Origin: an uncultured Lachnospiraceae bacterium
GTDB lineage: Bacteria; Bacillota; Clostridia; Lachnospirales; Lachnospiraceae
Length of the DNA stretch: 44,237 nucleotides
Assembly: GCA_910587295.1 (NCBI GenBank)
Contig: CAJULP010000016.1
Span: 1 to 44,237, forward strand
Reading direction: 5' to 3'
The position numbers and the translations under genes were made by a program. Shown here piece by piece: positions 15,555 to 23,680 of this stretch (the stretch's first letter is position 1; each line of letters starts with the position of its first letter). The notes under the pieces were generated by a model. The model was not told the origin of the DNA and did no database searches. It saw only the letters and a program-made list of their open reading frames with translations.

Positions 15555-16343
15555 TCACATACCGGCAAATATCATCCGCACATAATCCGCCACTCTTAAC
15601 ATAACCTCATGGGCCGGCGCATAAAAGAATGAAAAAATGATGCTTGCCAATACAAATTCAGAACCGATCAGTATAAAGAATGTGCCTGCTTTATAACGGA
15701 CGATATTCCTGTAGATCATCACGGTGCAGTAAAATACGAAGATATCCTTCTGATCCTGCCTGTCACGATGCCCCACCAAAGACCTCGAAAAACGCTTGTG
15801 AAAACCAAACATTTTCACCGTGTTGAACAATATCGGGATATCATAAAAATCGGCGGTGCAGGTAGGCAGCGCTACGGTCAGGCACAACTCCTCACTTTTA
15901 AATGTGATCTGGGGATTATGCAAGGTGTAATAATTATATTTCCAAAAGCTGACCTTCTCCCTGCTGTGCCTTTTTAGAAAAGGCCATCTTTTCCAGGATG
16001 ATAAATCCGTGATCTGTTCATGCAAAGCGGAAAGGTTTTCCTGGAAAAAACTGATCTGTTTATTACAGTAAAGAGAGATCACGGAAATAACCGCAGAACC
16101 AAAGGTGGCAAAAATAGAGCCTAAGGGAATGCAGCTGCTCAGAGTAGCCTCCACAATACATTCCCTGAAGATAAGGTAGGTCACATACACCGTAATGCAA
16201 AAAGAAAGCATCAGCATAACCAGTTTTAACAACCGGAACAAAAATTCAGCTATGGCGGCCAGCCTGTTTTCTATCCTGTTATTTAAAAGAAGCTCTCCTT
16301 CTTTAATGCTGTAATGATACTCCATCCCGCTCCCCCATGCCAT
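15555..16343 (-). CDS. Membrane protein of unknown function
   Basis: 262 residues (or 256 from the ATG at residue 7, which has GGGGGAG just upstream). Hydrophobic segments lie at ~38-60, ~72-92 and ~218-243, with a cytoplasmic-looking central region (~95-210) rich in Lys/Arg and aromatic residues (KRWPFLKRHSREKVSFWKYN). I do not recognise a family. It lies upstream of erm on the same strand, but erm has its own promoter. A role in drug response is not supported by the sequence. Confidence 0.7.
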   Translation of the reverse strand: MAWGSGMEYHYSIKEGELLLNNRIENRLAAIAEFLFRLLKLVMLMLSFCITVYVTYLIFRECIVEATLSSCIPLGSIFATFGSAVISVISLYCNKQISFFQENLSALHEQITDLSSWKRWPFLKRHSREKVSFWKYNYYTLHNPQITFKSEELCLTVALPTCTADFYDIPILFNTVKMFGFHKRFSRSLVGHRDRQDQKDIFVFYCTVMIYRNIVRYKAGTFFILIGSEFVLASIIFSFFYAPAHEVMLRVADYVRMIFAGM

Positions 16344-16467
16344 CTCTTACTGCCATGCACACATGACGCAAGGCTTTCATTCCCTACATTTAATATCATA
16401 CAAAATCCGGAGGGTGTTTTCAAGACGGAATCCTTTCCCCAACCAAGCTCCCCTTAAAAAGTGTGCC

Positions 16468-16496
16468 TGGACATCCCCATCCTTTTATGCTATATT
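16468..16496 (+). promoter_or_regulatory. Promoter upstream of the MFS remnant
   Basis: TGGACA (16468-16473), 17 bp, TATATT (16491-16496), about 40 bp before the ATG at 16535, which also has a ribosome site (AAAGGGGC). The control region survives although the gene body is deleted. Confidence 0.55.
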
Positions 16497-16534
16497 GGGG
16501 AAGTTTGAACAATCATTTTGCAAAGGGGCTTATT

Positions 16535-16747
16535 ATGATCCAGTTACTTTCAGCTGTCATTTACCTTGCATTTATCAGCCTCGGCCTTCCCGACTCCCTG
16601 CTTGGAGCCGGAAGCGTGGATGCTGCCCTGGACAATTATGTCGCCTTACATTTTGAAAGCAAACATATGAGCTGGCTCCACTGCTTCCCGTTTATTTATT
16701 TGTCTGGTTGCGCTCATGTTCTTTATGTACTAAAAATCGTTAAATAA
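16535..16747 (+). pseudogene. Internally deleted MFS transporter remnant
   Basis: A 70-codon frame. The first 20 residues (MIQLLSAVIYLAFISLGLPD) are the first helix of a family of major-facilitator sugar/drug transporters. They join directly to AGSVDAALDNYVALHFESKH and MSWLHCF, motifs that in the intact family belong about 100 residues further on (around helix 4). They then run into a last hydrophobic stretch (FIYLSGCAHVLYVLKIVK). Most of a ~400-residue protein is missing, yet the reading frame is kept. It can hardly transport anything. Confidence 0.7.
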
Positions 16748-16777
16748 AGTTTAAATATCTGCCTTTATTTTAACCTC

Positions 16778-16803
16778 AAAGAGCTGCCAGCCGGCAGCTC
16801 TTT
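16778..16803. terminator. Bidirectional terminator
   Basis: AAAGAGCTGCC - AGCC - GGCAGCTCTTT, an 11-bp perfect stem between the convergent MFS remnant and the XRE regulator. Confidence 0.85.
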
Positions 16804-16813
16804 ACAATAGCTT

Positions 16814-17848
16814 CTACTTCACAAGTTCCTGAAATTGGGGATTCCCTTCCAGGAACCCAAAGCTTTCCTTATCATTCTTAAATTCATCCAACAGATTCCT
16901 GCGAAGCTGAGCGGTAAACTCTTCCCTGCCCTCCCTGCAAAACGCCATATGTTCATAAAGAGGTGATTCCACCCATGCGCTGACCGATCCTATATTCTTA
17001 AGCATCTCTTCTATGATCTTCAGCGTTTTGTCTGCATTCTTTTCCAGCACTGCCAGCTCCAGGCCCGCAGAAACCTCATGATACCCGCCCATCTCAAACA
17101 GCTTTGCCATCTGCTGCTGTTTCTCCACAAGCTGACGTGCTTTCGGCAAGTTTCCTTCCTCCATGGCAAGCAGATATATGCCGTGCATCACCACACTAAA
17201 CATCATATAACCGGAAAACAAAATTTCTTCATAGGTCTTATATGCTTCCTGTATCCGCCCGGTCTTACTGTAAAGGTACGCCTGCTTCCGTTTCCGCTCC
17301 GGGTTATCCTTGGCATAATATACCAGGTATCCTTCCGCCTTATCCCACTGCTCTTTTCTGGCATAATGCATAAACAGGGAATCCGCGGCATGTACCCTTA
17401 GCTCCTCATCCTTACTTTCCAAAATCCGGTTATAATAGCCGCAGATTTCTTCATCATACTGATCTGCGTCCGGTATCTGGCCTGACCGGCGGGCGTCCAA
17501 GATCACCGCCATCTGCCAGATCAGCCACTCACAGTTCGGGTACTGCCCCAGGATCCCCCTGACCCATGAATGCACTTCCTCATAAGATTCCGTCTTAAAT
17601 CTGTCGTCCGCTTCCTTTACCAGATTCCTTATTTCCTCATTGGTAAGCTCCTCCCGAAATGAAAGCAGCTCATCCAGGGTGATGCCCAAAAGCCTTGCTA
17701 TCGGCGCAAGCAGCGTGATATCCGGCAGAGAATTTCCGTTCTCCCACTTATTTACAGCCGGGGCGCTTATCCCAAGGCGGCATGCCATCTCCTCCTGAGT
17801 CATGTTTTTACTTTTTCGGTATTTCCTGATCACTTCACCTATCTGCAT
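16814..17848 (-). CDS. XRE-family regulator with TPR-like C-terminal region
   Basis: About 344 residues. Residues 1-60 form a Cro/C1 helix-turn-helix (IGEVIRKYRKSKNMTQEEMACRLGISAPAVNKWENG). The remaining ~270 residues are helical repeats with Tyr/Trp spacing like tetratricopeptide units (for example KAEGYLVYYAKDNPERKRKQAYLYSKTG in pieces). Similar proteins in clostridia are one-component regulators, some peptide-responsive. ATG 17848 was chosen because AAGGATGG lies about 9 bp upstream; the ATG at 17860 overlaps that site. Its promoter and three phased TAAC repeats lie just upstream. Targets are unknown; the ABC genes at 18-21.7 kb are on the same strand. Confidence 0.85.
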   Translation of the reverse strand: MQIGEVIRKYRKSKNMTQEEMACRLGISAPAVNKWENGNSLPDITLLAPIARLLGITLDELLSFREELTNEEIRNLVKEADDRFKTESYEEVHSWVRGILGQYPNCEWLIWQMAVILDARRSGQIPDADQYDEEICGYYNRILESKDEELRVHAADSLFMHYARKEQWDKAEGYLVYYAKDNPERKRKQAYLYSKTGRIQEAYKTYEEILFSGYMMFSVVMHGIYLLAMEEGNLPKARQLVEKQQQMAKLFEMGGYHEVSAGLELAVLEKNADKTLKIIEEMLKNIGSVSAWVESPLYEHMAFCREGREEFTAQLRRNLLDEFKNDKESFGFLEGNPQFQELVK

Positions 17849-17896
17849 AACGATAACCATCCTTCCATGATTTCCGCATCGGCCTTTGCTGTCTTT

Positions 17897-17925
17897 ATCT
17901 TATCAGCCTTATGAGAAATGCACAA
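17897..17925 (-). promoter_or_regulatory. Promoter of the XRE regulator
   Basis: On the minus strand TTGTGC (17925-17920), 17 bp, TAAGAT (17902-17897). Confidence 0.65.
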
Positions 17926-17934
17926 TTGAAGGAG

Positions 17935-17965
17935 AGTTAACTTTTGGTAACTTTTTTTAACTGTT
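17935..17965. repeat. Helically phased TAAC repeats, candidate operator
   Basis: TAAC occurs at 17938, 17948 and 17958, exactly 10 bp apart. The first is inside the palindrome AGTTAACT (17935-17942). The array lies directly upstream of the XRE -35 element, where an activator or autoregulator would bind. The binding protein is not known. Confidence 0.5.
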
Positions 17966-17998
17966 ATTTAAAAGTGAAAATCCTTAAGGAGAAACTTT

Positions 17999-19780
17999 TT
18001 ACCGGTAGGCCTGCGCCTGCAGCTCCCACATCCGGCTGTATTCGCCGCCCAATTTAAGAAGCTCGTCATGGGTTCCCTGTTCCACGATCCGGCCATCCTT
18101 CATCATATAAATACAGTCCGCGTCCCGGGCGGTGGCAAGGCGGTGGGAAATAAAAACCACCGTCTTGTCCTCCGCAATCTGCCGCAGTTCCTGATTCAAC
18201 TGATACTCGGAAGCGGGGTCTAAGGCGCTTGACGGCTCATCCATGATGATCAGGTCATGCCCACGGTAAAGAGTCCTTGCGATGGCCACTTTCTGGCTCT
18301 CGCCGCCGGATAAATTGATCCCGTCCTTTTCAAATTCCGTGGTAAGGGGCGTCTCAATCTGATATCTCAGCTTCCGCTCCGAAAGATTAAACTTTGCCCG
18401 GTGCAGGGCGCTCTCCACCTCATAGGTCTCCTGCTTTGTTCCCCCACAAAGATCCATCACCACGTTTTCCCGAAGGGTCGCGGCATAAATCTTGTAATCC
18501 TGAAAAACCGCCCCGATCCCTTTCCGGTATTCATCCAGCCGCAGGGAACGGATATCCACGCCGTTACGTAAAATTACCCCGCCGCATGGATCGTAAAGCC
18601 GCATTAAGAGCTTTACCAGCGTGGTCTTTCCCGCACCGTTATACCCCACTAGGGCAATCTTCTGCCCCTTCTTGATCTCCAGGTTGATGTCGCGGAGAAT
18701 CTCATGGCCACTGCCGTAGGAAAAATCCACATGGAAAAGGGCAAGACTTTCAAACTCTCCCTCCACCCCCTTATCCCCGCTTATGATCTTCGGCTCAAAG
18801 GCCAGAAAACGGCGTATCTTTTCAATAAACGCACCATTATAGGCAAAACTCGGGAAATACCCCACCAACTCCCCGAAACGGCCGATCATCCTGCGGACCG
18901 CCGCCAAAAGGACCACCACGTCGGCCAGGGAAATAGCTTTCAGTACCATCGCCTTATAAAGCAGCAGCGGAAGGTACACGGCATAAAGCAGGAAATAAAC
19001 CGGCAGGTACCCCCGGGCAAACCCAAGCGCCCATAGCTTGAAGCCATACTTTTTGTTGATCCCATTGACCGTCTCATTACAGCGGTCAAAATCCTGAAGC
19101 AGCAGCCCCTTCATCTCCGGGTGGAGCCGCAGTTCCTTAGCATAATCGTGGAGATAAAACACCCGGTGCTGGTAATCCCGCTGCCGCTCGAAGGGCAGCT
19201 TCTCAAGCCTTGCTTTTTCCTGTAACCGGAAGTAAGCTTTCCCCGCCCACAGATTGAAAAAGCTGCCAAAAAGCGCCAGGAGAAGCCCCGTCTTATCCAT
19301 GACCAGCAGATAAGAAAAATACAGGACACAAATGGTGAGGGTGGACACGAAATCCCTGCCGTCATTCATAAAGCGCTCCACACATTGGTCGGTCTGGGTG
19401 GTGGAGAGCACGAAGTCATTATAAAATTCCGGGTCGTCATAGCAGGATAAATCCATCCCTTTTGCCTTTTCATAGATCTTCCCCCTGAGCTTAAAAGTCA
19501 GCATCGGCTTTACCCTCTCAAAAGACCAATGGAAATAAACGCTGTCAATAAACTGGTGGACCAGATATACGAGGAAGACCCCCAGCGTAAGGAGCGCCAA
19601 ACGCGGAAAGGAAGCGCCGTTTTCCGCCGCATTCAGGTTGTACCCAATCCAGACCGTGTATTCAAAAAAGACAAAAACGCTCTGTTCAGCAGGTATCAGC
19701 AGGTTGAACAGCATCAACTTAGGCGCTGTCTTAAAGCAAAAAGAAAGCAGCCAGAACTGGTTGGAAAATTGTTTTTTCAT
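17999..19780 (-). CDS. ABC exporter half-transporter (second gene of a pair)
   Basis: 593 residues: a membrane domain with about six helices (~1-310) and an ATPase with Walker A GYNGAGKTT (~377), signature LSGGESQKVAIAR (~490) and Walker B IIMDEPSSALDP (~512, catalytic Glu kept). Its ATG overlaps the stop of the upstream half (ATGA), so the two are translationally coupled and probably form a heterodimer. The membrane domain has the FYNDFV..TQTDQ stretch seen in a clade of clostridial peptide or lipid exporters; the cargo is not evident. No precursor-peptide gene is visible next to it. Confidence 0.88.
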   Translation of the reverse strand: MKKQFSNQFWLLSFCFKTAPKLMLFNLLIPAEQSVFVFFEYTVWIGYNLNAAENGASFPRLALLTLGVFLVYLVHQFIDSVYFHWSFERVKPMLTFKLRGKIYEKAKGMDLSCYDDPEFYNDFVLSTTQTDQCVERFMNDGRDFVSTLTICVLYFSYLLVMDKTGLLLALFGSFFNLWAGKAYFRLQEKARLEKLPFERQRDYQHRVFYLHDYAKELRLHPEMKGLLLQDFDRCNETVNGINKKYGFKLWALGFARGYLPVYFLLYAVYLPLLLYKAMVLKAISLADVVVLLAAVRRMIGRFGELVGYFPSFAYNGAFIEKIRRFLAFEPKIISGDKGVEGEFESLALFHVDFSYGSGHEILRDINLEIKKGQKIALVGYNGAGKTTLVKLLMRLYDPCGGVILRNGVDIRSLRLDEYRKGIGAVFQDYKIYAATLRENVVMDLCGGTKQETYEVESALHRAKFNLSERKLRYQIETPLTTEFEKDGINLSGGESQKVAIARTLYRGHDLIIMDEPSSALDPASEYQLNQELRQIAEDKTVVFISHRLATARDADCIYMMKDGRIVEQGTHDELLKLGGEYSRMWELQAQAYR

Positions 19781-21654
19781 CCCATCATTCCTCCTTTTCC
19801 CGCAGGCAGCGGTTCCGCAAGCGCTTCCTGCGGGTCGGCAAACGCCTTTTCCATCCGGTACCGCTCCGCCTGCATCCGGTAAAGCGCGGCGTACTCTCCC
19901 CCGGCTTCCATCAACTGCCCGTGGGTTCCCTGTTCCGCAATCCGCCCATCCTTCAAAACAATGATCTTTTCCATATCCTGCACGCAGGAAAGCCGGTGGG
20001 AGATCAAAAGAAGGATCCGCCCGGCGCTGTCCTTTTTAATATTCTCCATCAATTCATGTTCCGCAATGGGGTCTAAGGCGCTGGAGGGCTCGTCAAAGAT
20101 GCCCACCGGGGCATCCTGCAAAAATGCCCGGGCCGCCACCAGCTTCTGACTTTGGCCGCCGGATAAGACCACGCCTTCCGGGGCAAATTCCCGGGTCATG
20201 ACCGCATCCATGCCGCCGGGAAGCCCCTCCGCCACAGGGCCAAGCCCTGCCCGGGAAAGGACATCCCGAAGGCAGCCCTCTTCCTTTTCCCCGTTTCCCA
20301 TCTCCAGGTTATCCCGGATGCTCCTTGCAAAAATCTTCCCGTCCTGAAAAGCGGCGGCAAACAGGCCCCGGTAAGCTTTCAGGTTATATTCTTTGATATT
20401 GACGCCGTTTAACAAAATCTCCCCTTCCGTGGGGTCATAAAACCGCAGGAGCAGCTTTACCAGCGTGGACTTGCCCGCCCCGTTATAACCCACCAGCGCA
20501 CAGGCTTCCTTTTCCCTCAGGGTAAAGCTGATATGCTTAAGCGTCATCCTGCCGGGCTTGTAGGCAAACCCCACATCCCGAAACTCGAGGCTCTTGATTT
20601 CCCCATCCGGCATGATCCCGTCCGCATCCTCGGGGATGGCGGGCTCATAGTCCAGGAAATCCCGGAGATTTTGGATGAAAAGGCTGTTCTTCATGCTCTC
20701 CAGAAGCGCTTTCGTGTATCGGATCAAGATCCAGGAAACGGAGGTCATAAGGGTGGTGAGCACCGCGAAATCCGACAGGGGCATGGCCTTCGCCACCATG
20801 GTGCGGCAGGCCCCGTAAAAAATCACGCCCTCGAATATGACCACGAAGGTAATGTACAGGTAGCCCCAGCCAAGCAGCACGTTTTTCACCAGATACTTGT
20901 CCATGGTTCCGGTAATCCCCGCCTTGGCGTCCTCCTGTTTTTTCTCCATCACATGGAAAATATCCGTCATACGCAATTCCTTGGCGTAATCAACCAGATG
21001 GATGACCCGGTTCACATAGTCCGCGATCCGGCGGAAAATCATGGACTCCTCATAGATCCGGTAGGTCAGCTTATTCAGGGCGTTGGCAAACACGAAGTTG
21101 CCGATGATGGGCGCCAGCGCAAAAATGATCACGTAATGGTCGATCCGGAACATCATCACCCAGGAGACCGCCACCGCTATCGTACCGATCAGGATATGCC
21201 ACCCATTATCAATGGTCTGGGTCAGCCGCTTGTCGCTGTCCGCCATGGCCATCATATAGCGGTTGTAAAAATCGCTGTCCTCAAAGCAGGACAGATCTGC
21301 GTTCCCCACCTTTTGATACAGGGCGTGGTAAAGCCCCTGATAAACCTTCACATCCGTCACCGGGGTCAGATAATTGACATACCAGCCGTTGAACAGACAG
21401 ACAGCGCCAAACAGCCCGGCCGTAATCAGCGCAAAGGCAAGGATTTCCTGAAAACTGCCTCCGTTTTCAATTAAGGACAGCACCTTTTTCATAAAAAATC
21501 CCGAAAAAAACAGATACTCAAACTGCTCAAGCCCATAATAAATCCCGTTGGAAGCCACCCGCAACGGGCAGATACGCCACGCAAAACCCATAATATATAA
21601 ATTGTTTTTGATCGCCCGGAAAGCCGTTCCTTTCCCGGCAGTTTTCTTCTCCAT
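19777..21654 (-). CDS. ABC exporter half-transporter (first gene of a pair)
   Basis: About 625 residues: membrane domain (~1-330), then ATPase with Walker A GYNGAGKST (~386), signature LSGGQSQKLVAAR (~498) and Walker B GIFDEPSSALDP (~520). Both halves keep the catalytic Glu, so unlike the exporter at 10.7-14.4 kb neither ATP site looks degenerate. ATG 21654 was chosen because GAAAGGGGCGG precedes it; the longer frame to 21750 crosses the promoter and repeats. It is divergent from a LytTR response regulator, which suggests that regulator controls it. Confidence 0.88.
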   Translation of the reverse strand: MEKKTAGKGTAFRAIKNNLYIMGFAWRICPLRVASNGIYYGLEQFEYLFFSGFFMKKVLSLIENGGSFQEILAFALITAGLFGAVCLFNGWYVNYLTPVTDVKVYQGLYHALYQKVGNADLSCFEDSDFYNRYMMAMADSDKRLTQTIDNGWHILIGTIAVAVSWVMMFRIDHYVIIFALAPIIGNFVFANALNKLTYRIYEESMIFRRIADYVNRVIHLVDYAKELRMTDIFHVMEKKQEDAKAGITGTMDKYLVKNVLLGWGYLYITFVVIFEGVIFYGACRTMVAKAMPLSDFAVLTTLMTSVSWILIRYTKALLESMKNSLFIQNLRDFLDYEPAIPEDADGIMPDGEIKSLEFRDVGFAYKPGRMTLKHISFTLREKEACALVGYNGAGKSTLVKLLLRFYDPTEGEILLNGVNIKEYNLKAYRGLFAAAFQDGKIFARSIRDNLEMGNGEKEEGCLRDVLSRAGLGPVAEGLPGGMDAVMTREFAPEGVVLSGGQSQKLVAARAFLQDAPVGIFDEPSSALDPIAEHELMENIKKDSAGRILLLISHRLSCVQDMEKIIVLKDGRIAEQGTHGQLMEAGGEYAALYRMQAERYRMEKAFADPQEALAEPLPAGKGGMMG

Positions 21655-21687
21655 ACCGGAAACCGCCCCTTTCTTCTCTCTGACACT

Positions 21688-21717
21688 AGTATAGCTGTTA
21701 AAAAAGGAAAAATCCAA
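21688..21717 (-). promoter_or_regulatory. Promoter of the ABC pair
   Basis: On the minus strand TTGGAT (21717-21712), 18 bp, TATACT (21693-21688), with a GTCC repeat directly upstream of the -35. Confidence 0.6.
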
Positions 21718-21720
21718 CCT

Positions 21721-21770
21721 GTCCTCCAAAACCCATTTTTTGTCCCTCAAAAAAATTTTTGTCCTTTAAA
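21721..21770. repeat. Direct repeats between divergent promoters, candidate LytTR sites
   Basis: GTCC cores occur at 21721, 21742 and 21761 (spacing 21 and 19 bp). The last two lie in near-identical units TTTTTGTCC(C/T)T(C/T)AAAAAA. The array fills the space between the ABC promoter and the response-regulator promoter. LytTR proteins bind direct repeats about 21 bp apart, so these are natural targets of the adjacent regulator (inference). Confidence 0.5.
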
Positions 21771-21775
21771 AAATA

Positions 21776-21804
21776 TTGTTGCAGACGGGGATACTGTTTA
21801 TAAT
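21776..21804 (+). promoter_or_regulatory. Promoter of the LytTR response regulator
   Basis: TTGTTG (21776-21781), 17 bp, TATAAT (21799-21804), 35 bp before the ATG at 21839. Confidence 0.7.
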
Positions 21805-21838
21805 AAGATTAGAAATTTTAAACGACAGGCGGGAAACT

Positions 21839-22579
21839 ATGATCAGAGTGGGGCTTTGTGACGACGAACCGGTTTTACTGGAAAAACTGAATAACTTCGT
21901 ATCGGACTGTTACGCGGGCCATCAGGTTTTTGTCCGGACACAATCATTTGAAAACGGGCAGGCCCTGCTTTACGAGATTGAAGACGGCACGGTGTTCGAC
22001 CTTCTCCTTCTGGACATCGAGATGCCAGGCTTGGGCGGCATGGCGCTTGCCGCCCGGGCGAAGGAATTTTTGCCCGATGTGCTGGTCATTTTCATCACTT
22101 CCCATATGGAATATGTGCTGGACGCCTACGAACTTTCGGTGTTCCGCTATATCCCGAAGACAGACCCTGGGGCAAGGCTCACCCACGCCCTTTTGGACGC
22201 CGCGGCCATGGTGGAGGTTCAGCTTCGGGAAAGCTACGTGATAGAGAGCCAGAACCGATTAGAACGGATTCCCCTGCAGAACCTCCTATACATCACCCAC
22301 GAGGGCAAAAACGCCCTGCTGGTGACGGACCTTCCCGGCGGGCCGGAGGGGAAAAACTCCTGCCGCCGGGTACGCCGCACCCTTGCCCAGGTTTACGGGG
22401 AGTTAGGCGGGGAGCAGTTCTTTTTTATCGACAGGGGCTGCATCGTGAACCTGTCCAAAGTCATGGGCATCCGGGAAAACCAGGCCCTCCTGAAAGACGG
22501 CACCCGCCTGCCGGTGAGTCAGGCCAGACTCCCGGCCCTAAAGGAAAAGCTCCTGGAATTTTGGAAACGGCGTATCTGA
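21839..22579 (+). CDS. LytTR-family response regulator
   Basis: 246 residues. Receiver domain 1-~120 with acidic pocket DDE (8-10), phospho-acceptor Asp59 in LLLLDIEMPG and Lys in YIPKTD. The LytTR DNA-binding domain is ~140-246 (IPLQNLLYITHEGKNALLV, FFFIDRGCIVNLSKVMGI). ATG 21839 was chosen because AGGCGGG precedes it and MIRVGLCDDE is the standard start. The kinase gene follows after 46 bp. It probably controls the divergent ABC exporter and itself through the repeats at 21721-21770. Confidence 0.92.
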   Translation: MIRVGLCDDEPVLLEKLNNFVSDCYAGHQVFVRTQSFENGQALLYEIEDGTVFDLLLLDIEMPGLGGMALAARAKEFLPDVLVIFITSHMEYVLDAYELSVFRYIPKTDPGARLTHALLDAAAMVEVQLRESYVIESQNRLERIPLQNLLYITHEGKNALLVTDLPGGPEGKNSCRRVRRTLAQVYGELGGEQFFFIDRGCIVNLSKVMGIRENQALLKDGTRLPVSQARLPALKEKLLEFWKRRI

Positions 22580-22625
22580 GCCCGCGGCGCAGCAAACGTC
22601 CCACCAACAGGCGGAAGGTATCGGT

Positions 22626-23300
22626 ATGTGGAATCGGAAATTACTGAAAAAAGAGAAAGAAGCGGAAAAAGTCAAAATGCTGGGCAGCCAATACCGGCTG
22701 CTCCTGCAGGCATGGTCCGAAAACGCCATGCTGTTCCACGACATGGAAAACCACCTGCAGACCATTTACCATCTGGCAGGGGAAGGGAAATGCGAAGAAA
22801 TACGCCGGTATATTTCCCACATCAGCAAACCCGTAGAGCAGCTTTCGGAAGTCCTGTGGACAGGCGTGGGGATCGTGGATGCCGTGCTGAACGCCAAAAA
22901 ACAGCTTGCCACGGAAAAGGGCTATGCCATGGACATCAATGCCCAGCTCCCCGCCAACACGGGGATTGCGGAGGACGACCTGTGCACGGTGCTGACAAAC
23001 CTCCTCGACAACGCAATAGAGTCCATGGATCGGGAAAAAGAAAACCTGCCCGGGGATACCCCTGTCATCCGGATCACTTTAAGGAGCATCCACCACTTCC
23101 TTGTGATCAATGTCTCCAATCCCTGCATCGGCCACTCCCCAATAGGGCCACGGCTTTTTCTTACCTCCAAGAAGGATAACATACACCATGGTTGGGGGCT
23201 TAAGAGCGTGCGCAAAACGGTGCACAAATACAATGGCTCTCTTTCTTTGGAGATGACGGATGGGCGGTTTACGGCAACGGCTATGATGTTTTATATATAA
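22626..23300 (+). CDS. GHKL histidine kinase lacking a membrane sensor
   Basis: Only 224 residues: a short charged N-terminus, dimerisation helix with H-box LFHDMENHL (His38), N-box TNLLDNAIES (~125-134) and G-box HGWGLKSVRK. AgrC-like kinases of this class normally carry six membrane helices before the H-box. Here the protein begins immediately before the kinase core, with its own ribosome site (GGAAGG) and no membrane segment. It may read an internal signal, rely on another membrane protein such as the ABC exporter, or be a shortened gene. It is the partner of the regulator just upstream. Confidence 0.85.
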   Translation: MWNRKLLKKEKEAEKVKMLGSQYRLLLQAWSENAMLFHDMENHLQTIYHLAGEGKCEEIRRYISHISKPVEQLSEVLWTGVGIVDAVLNAKKQLATEKGYAMDINAQLPANTGIAEDDLCTVLTNLLDNAIESMDREKENLPGDTPVIRITLRSIHHFLVINVSNPCIGHSPIGPRLFLTSKKDNIHHGWGLKSVRKTVHKYNGSLSLEMTDGRFTATAMMFYI

Positions 23301-23302
23301 AA

Positions 23303-23325
23303 ATCATTTTGAAATGATCTTTTCT
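23303..23325 (+). terminator. Weak terminator after the kinase
   Basis: A small hairpin ATCATTT-TG-AAATGAT followed by CTTTTC just after the kinase stop. The A+T-rich stem makes it weak. Confidence 0.45.
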
Positions 23326-23352
23326 CGAACAAAAGTCACTTGCAAGTTATAA

Positions 23353-23667
23353 TTCATACATAGAATTTCAGAGCTCTATAAAGGGGCGCTTAACGAAAAT
23401 TATGTGGCCCAAACTCTCACAGCAGGCGGATACCATCTGTATTACTGGACCTCGGAATCCCCTGCGGCTGAAATAGACTTCCTGATACAAAAAGAAGGAA
23501 ACATAATCCCTGTGGAGGTAAAATCAGGGGAACATGTAAATGCCAAAAGCCTGAAGCATTTCATCAAAATGGCACAGCCAAAAAAAATGATCCGGCTTTC
23601 CCGTAAGAATTTCGGATGCGACGGGGAAATTGAGGCTATCCCGCTGTACGCGGCGTTTTGCATATAG
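23353..23667 (+). pseudogene. C-terminal remnant of an AAA ATPase with DUF4143 domain
   Basis: The frame opens at 23353 without a start codon and reads ELYKGALNENYVAQTL, then YYWTSESPAAEIDFL and VEVKSGEHVNAKSL, ending PLYAAFCI. These are the terminal restriction-endonuclease-like (E-D..E-V-K) motifs of ATP-binding proteins with a DUF4143 domain, normally about 430 residues long. The whole ATPase part is gone. A GTG at 23404 exists but lacks a good ribosome site. Confidence 0.8.
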
Positions 23668-23677
23668 TAAAACGCCG
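23651..23677. terminator. Bidirectional terminator
   Basis: CGGCGTTTT (23651-23659) and AAAACGCCG (23669-23677) form a perfect 9-bp stem with a 9-nt loop at the end of the DUF4143 remnant, just before the end of the convergent MATE gene. Confidence 0.7.
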
Positions 23678-23680
23678 ATC

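Noticed and set aside
15344..15568. 74-codon minus-strand frame covering the erm leader
   Set aside because: It crosses the erm promoter and is in a different frame from the 15-codon leader with the good ribosome site; no protein-family features.
20533..21474. 313-codon plus-strand ORF opposite the ABC exporter half
   Set aside because: His/Gly/Gln-rich translation without domain features; the opposite strand encodes a complete ABC transporter.
23404..23667. Annotating the DUF4143 fragment as a complete small protein from GTG 23404
   Set aside because: Family-like sequence continues upstream of the GTG without a start, and the ATPase domain is absent, so it is a remnant.
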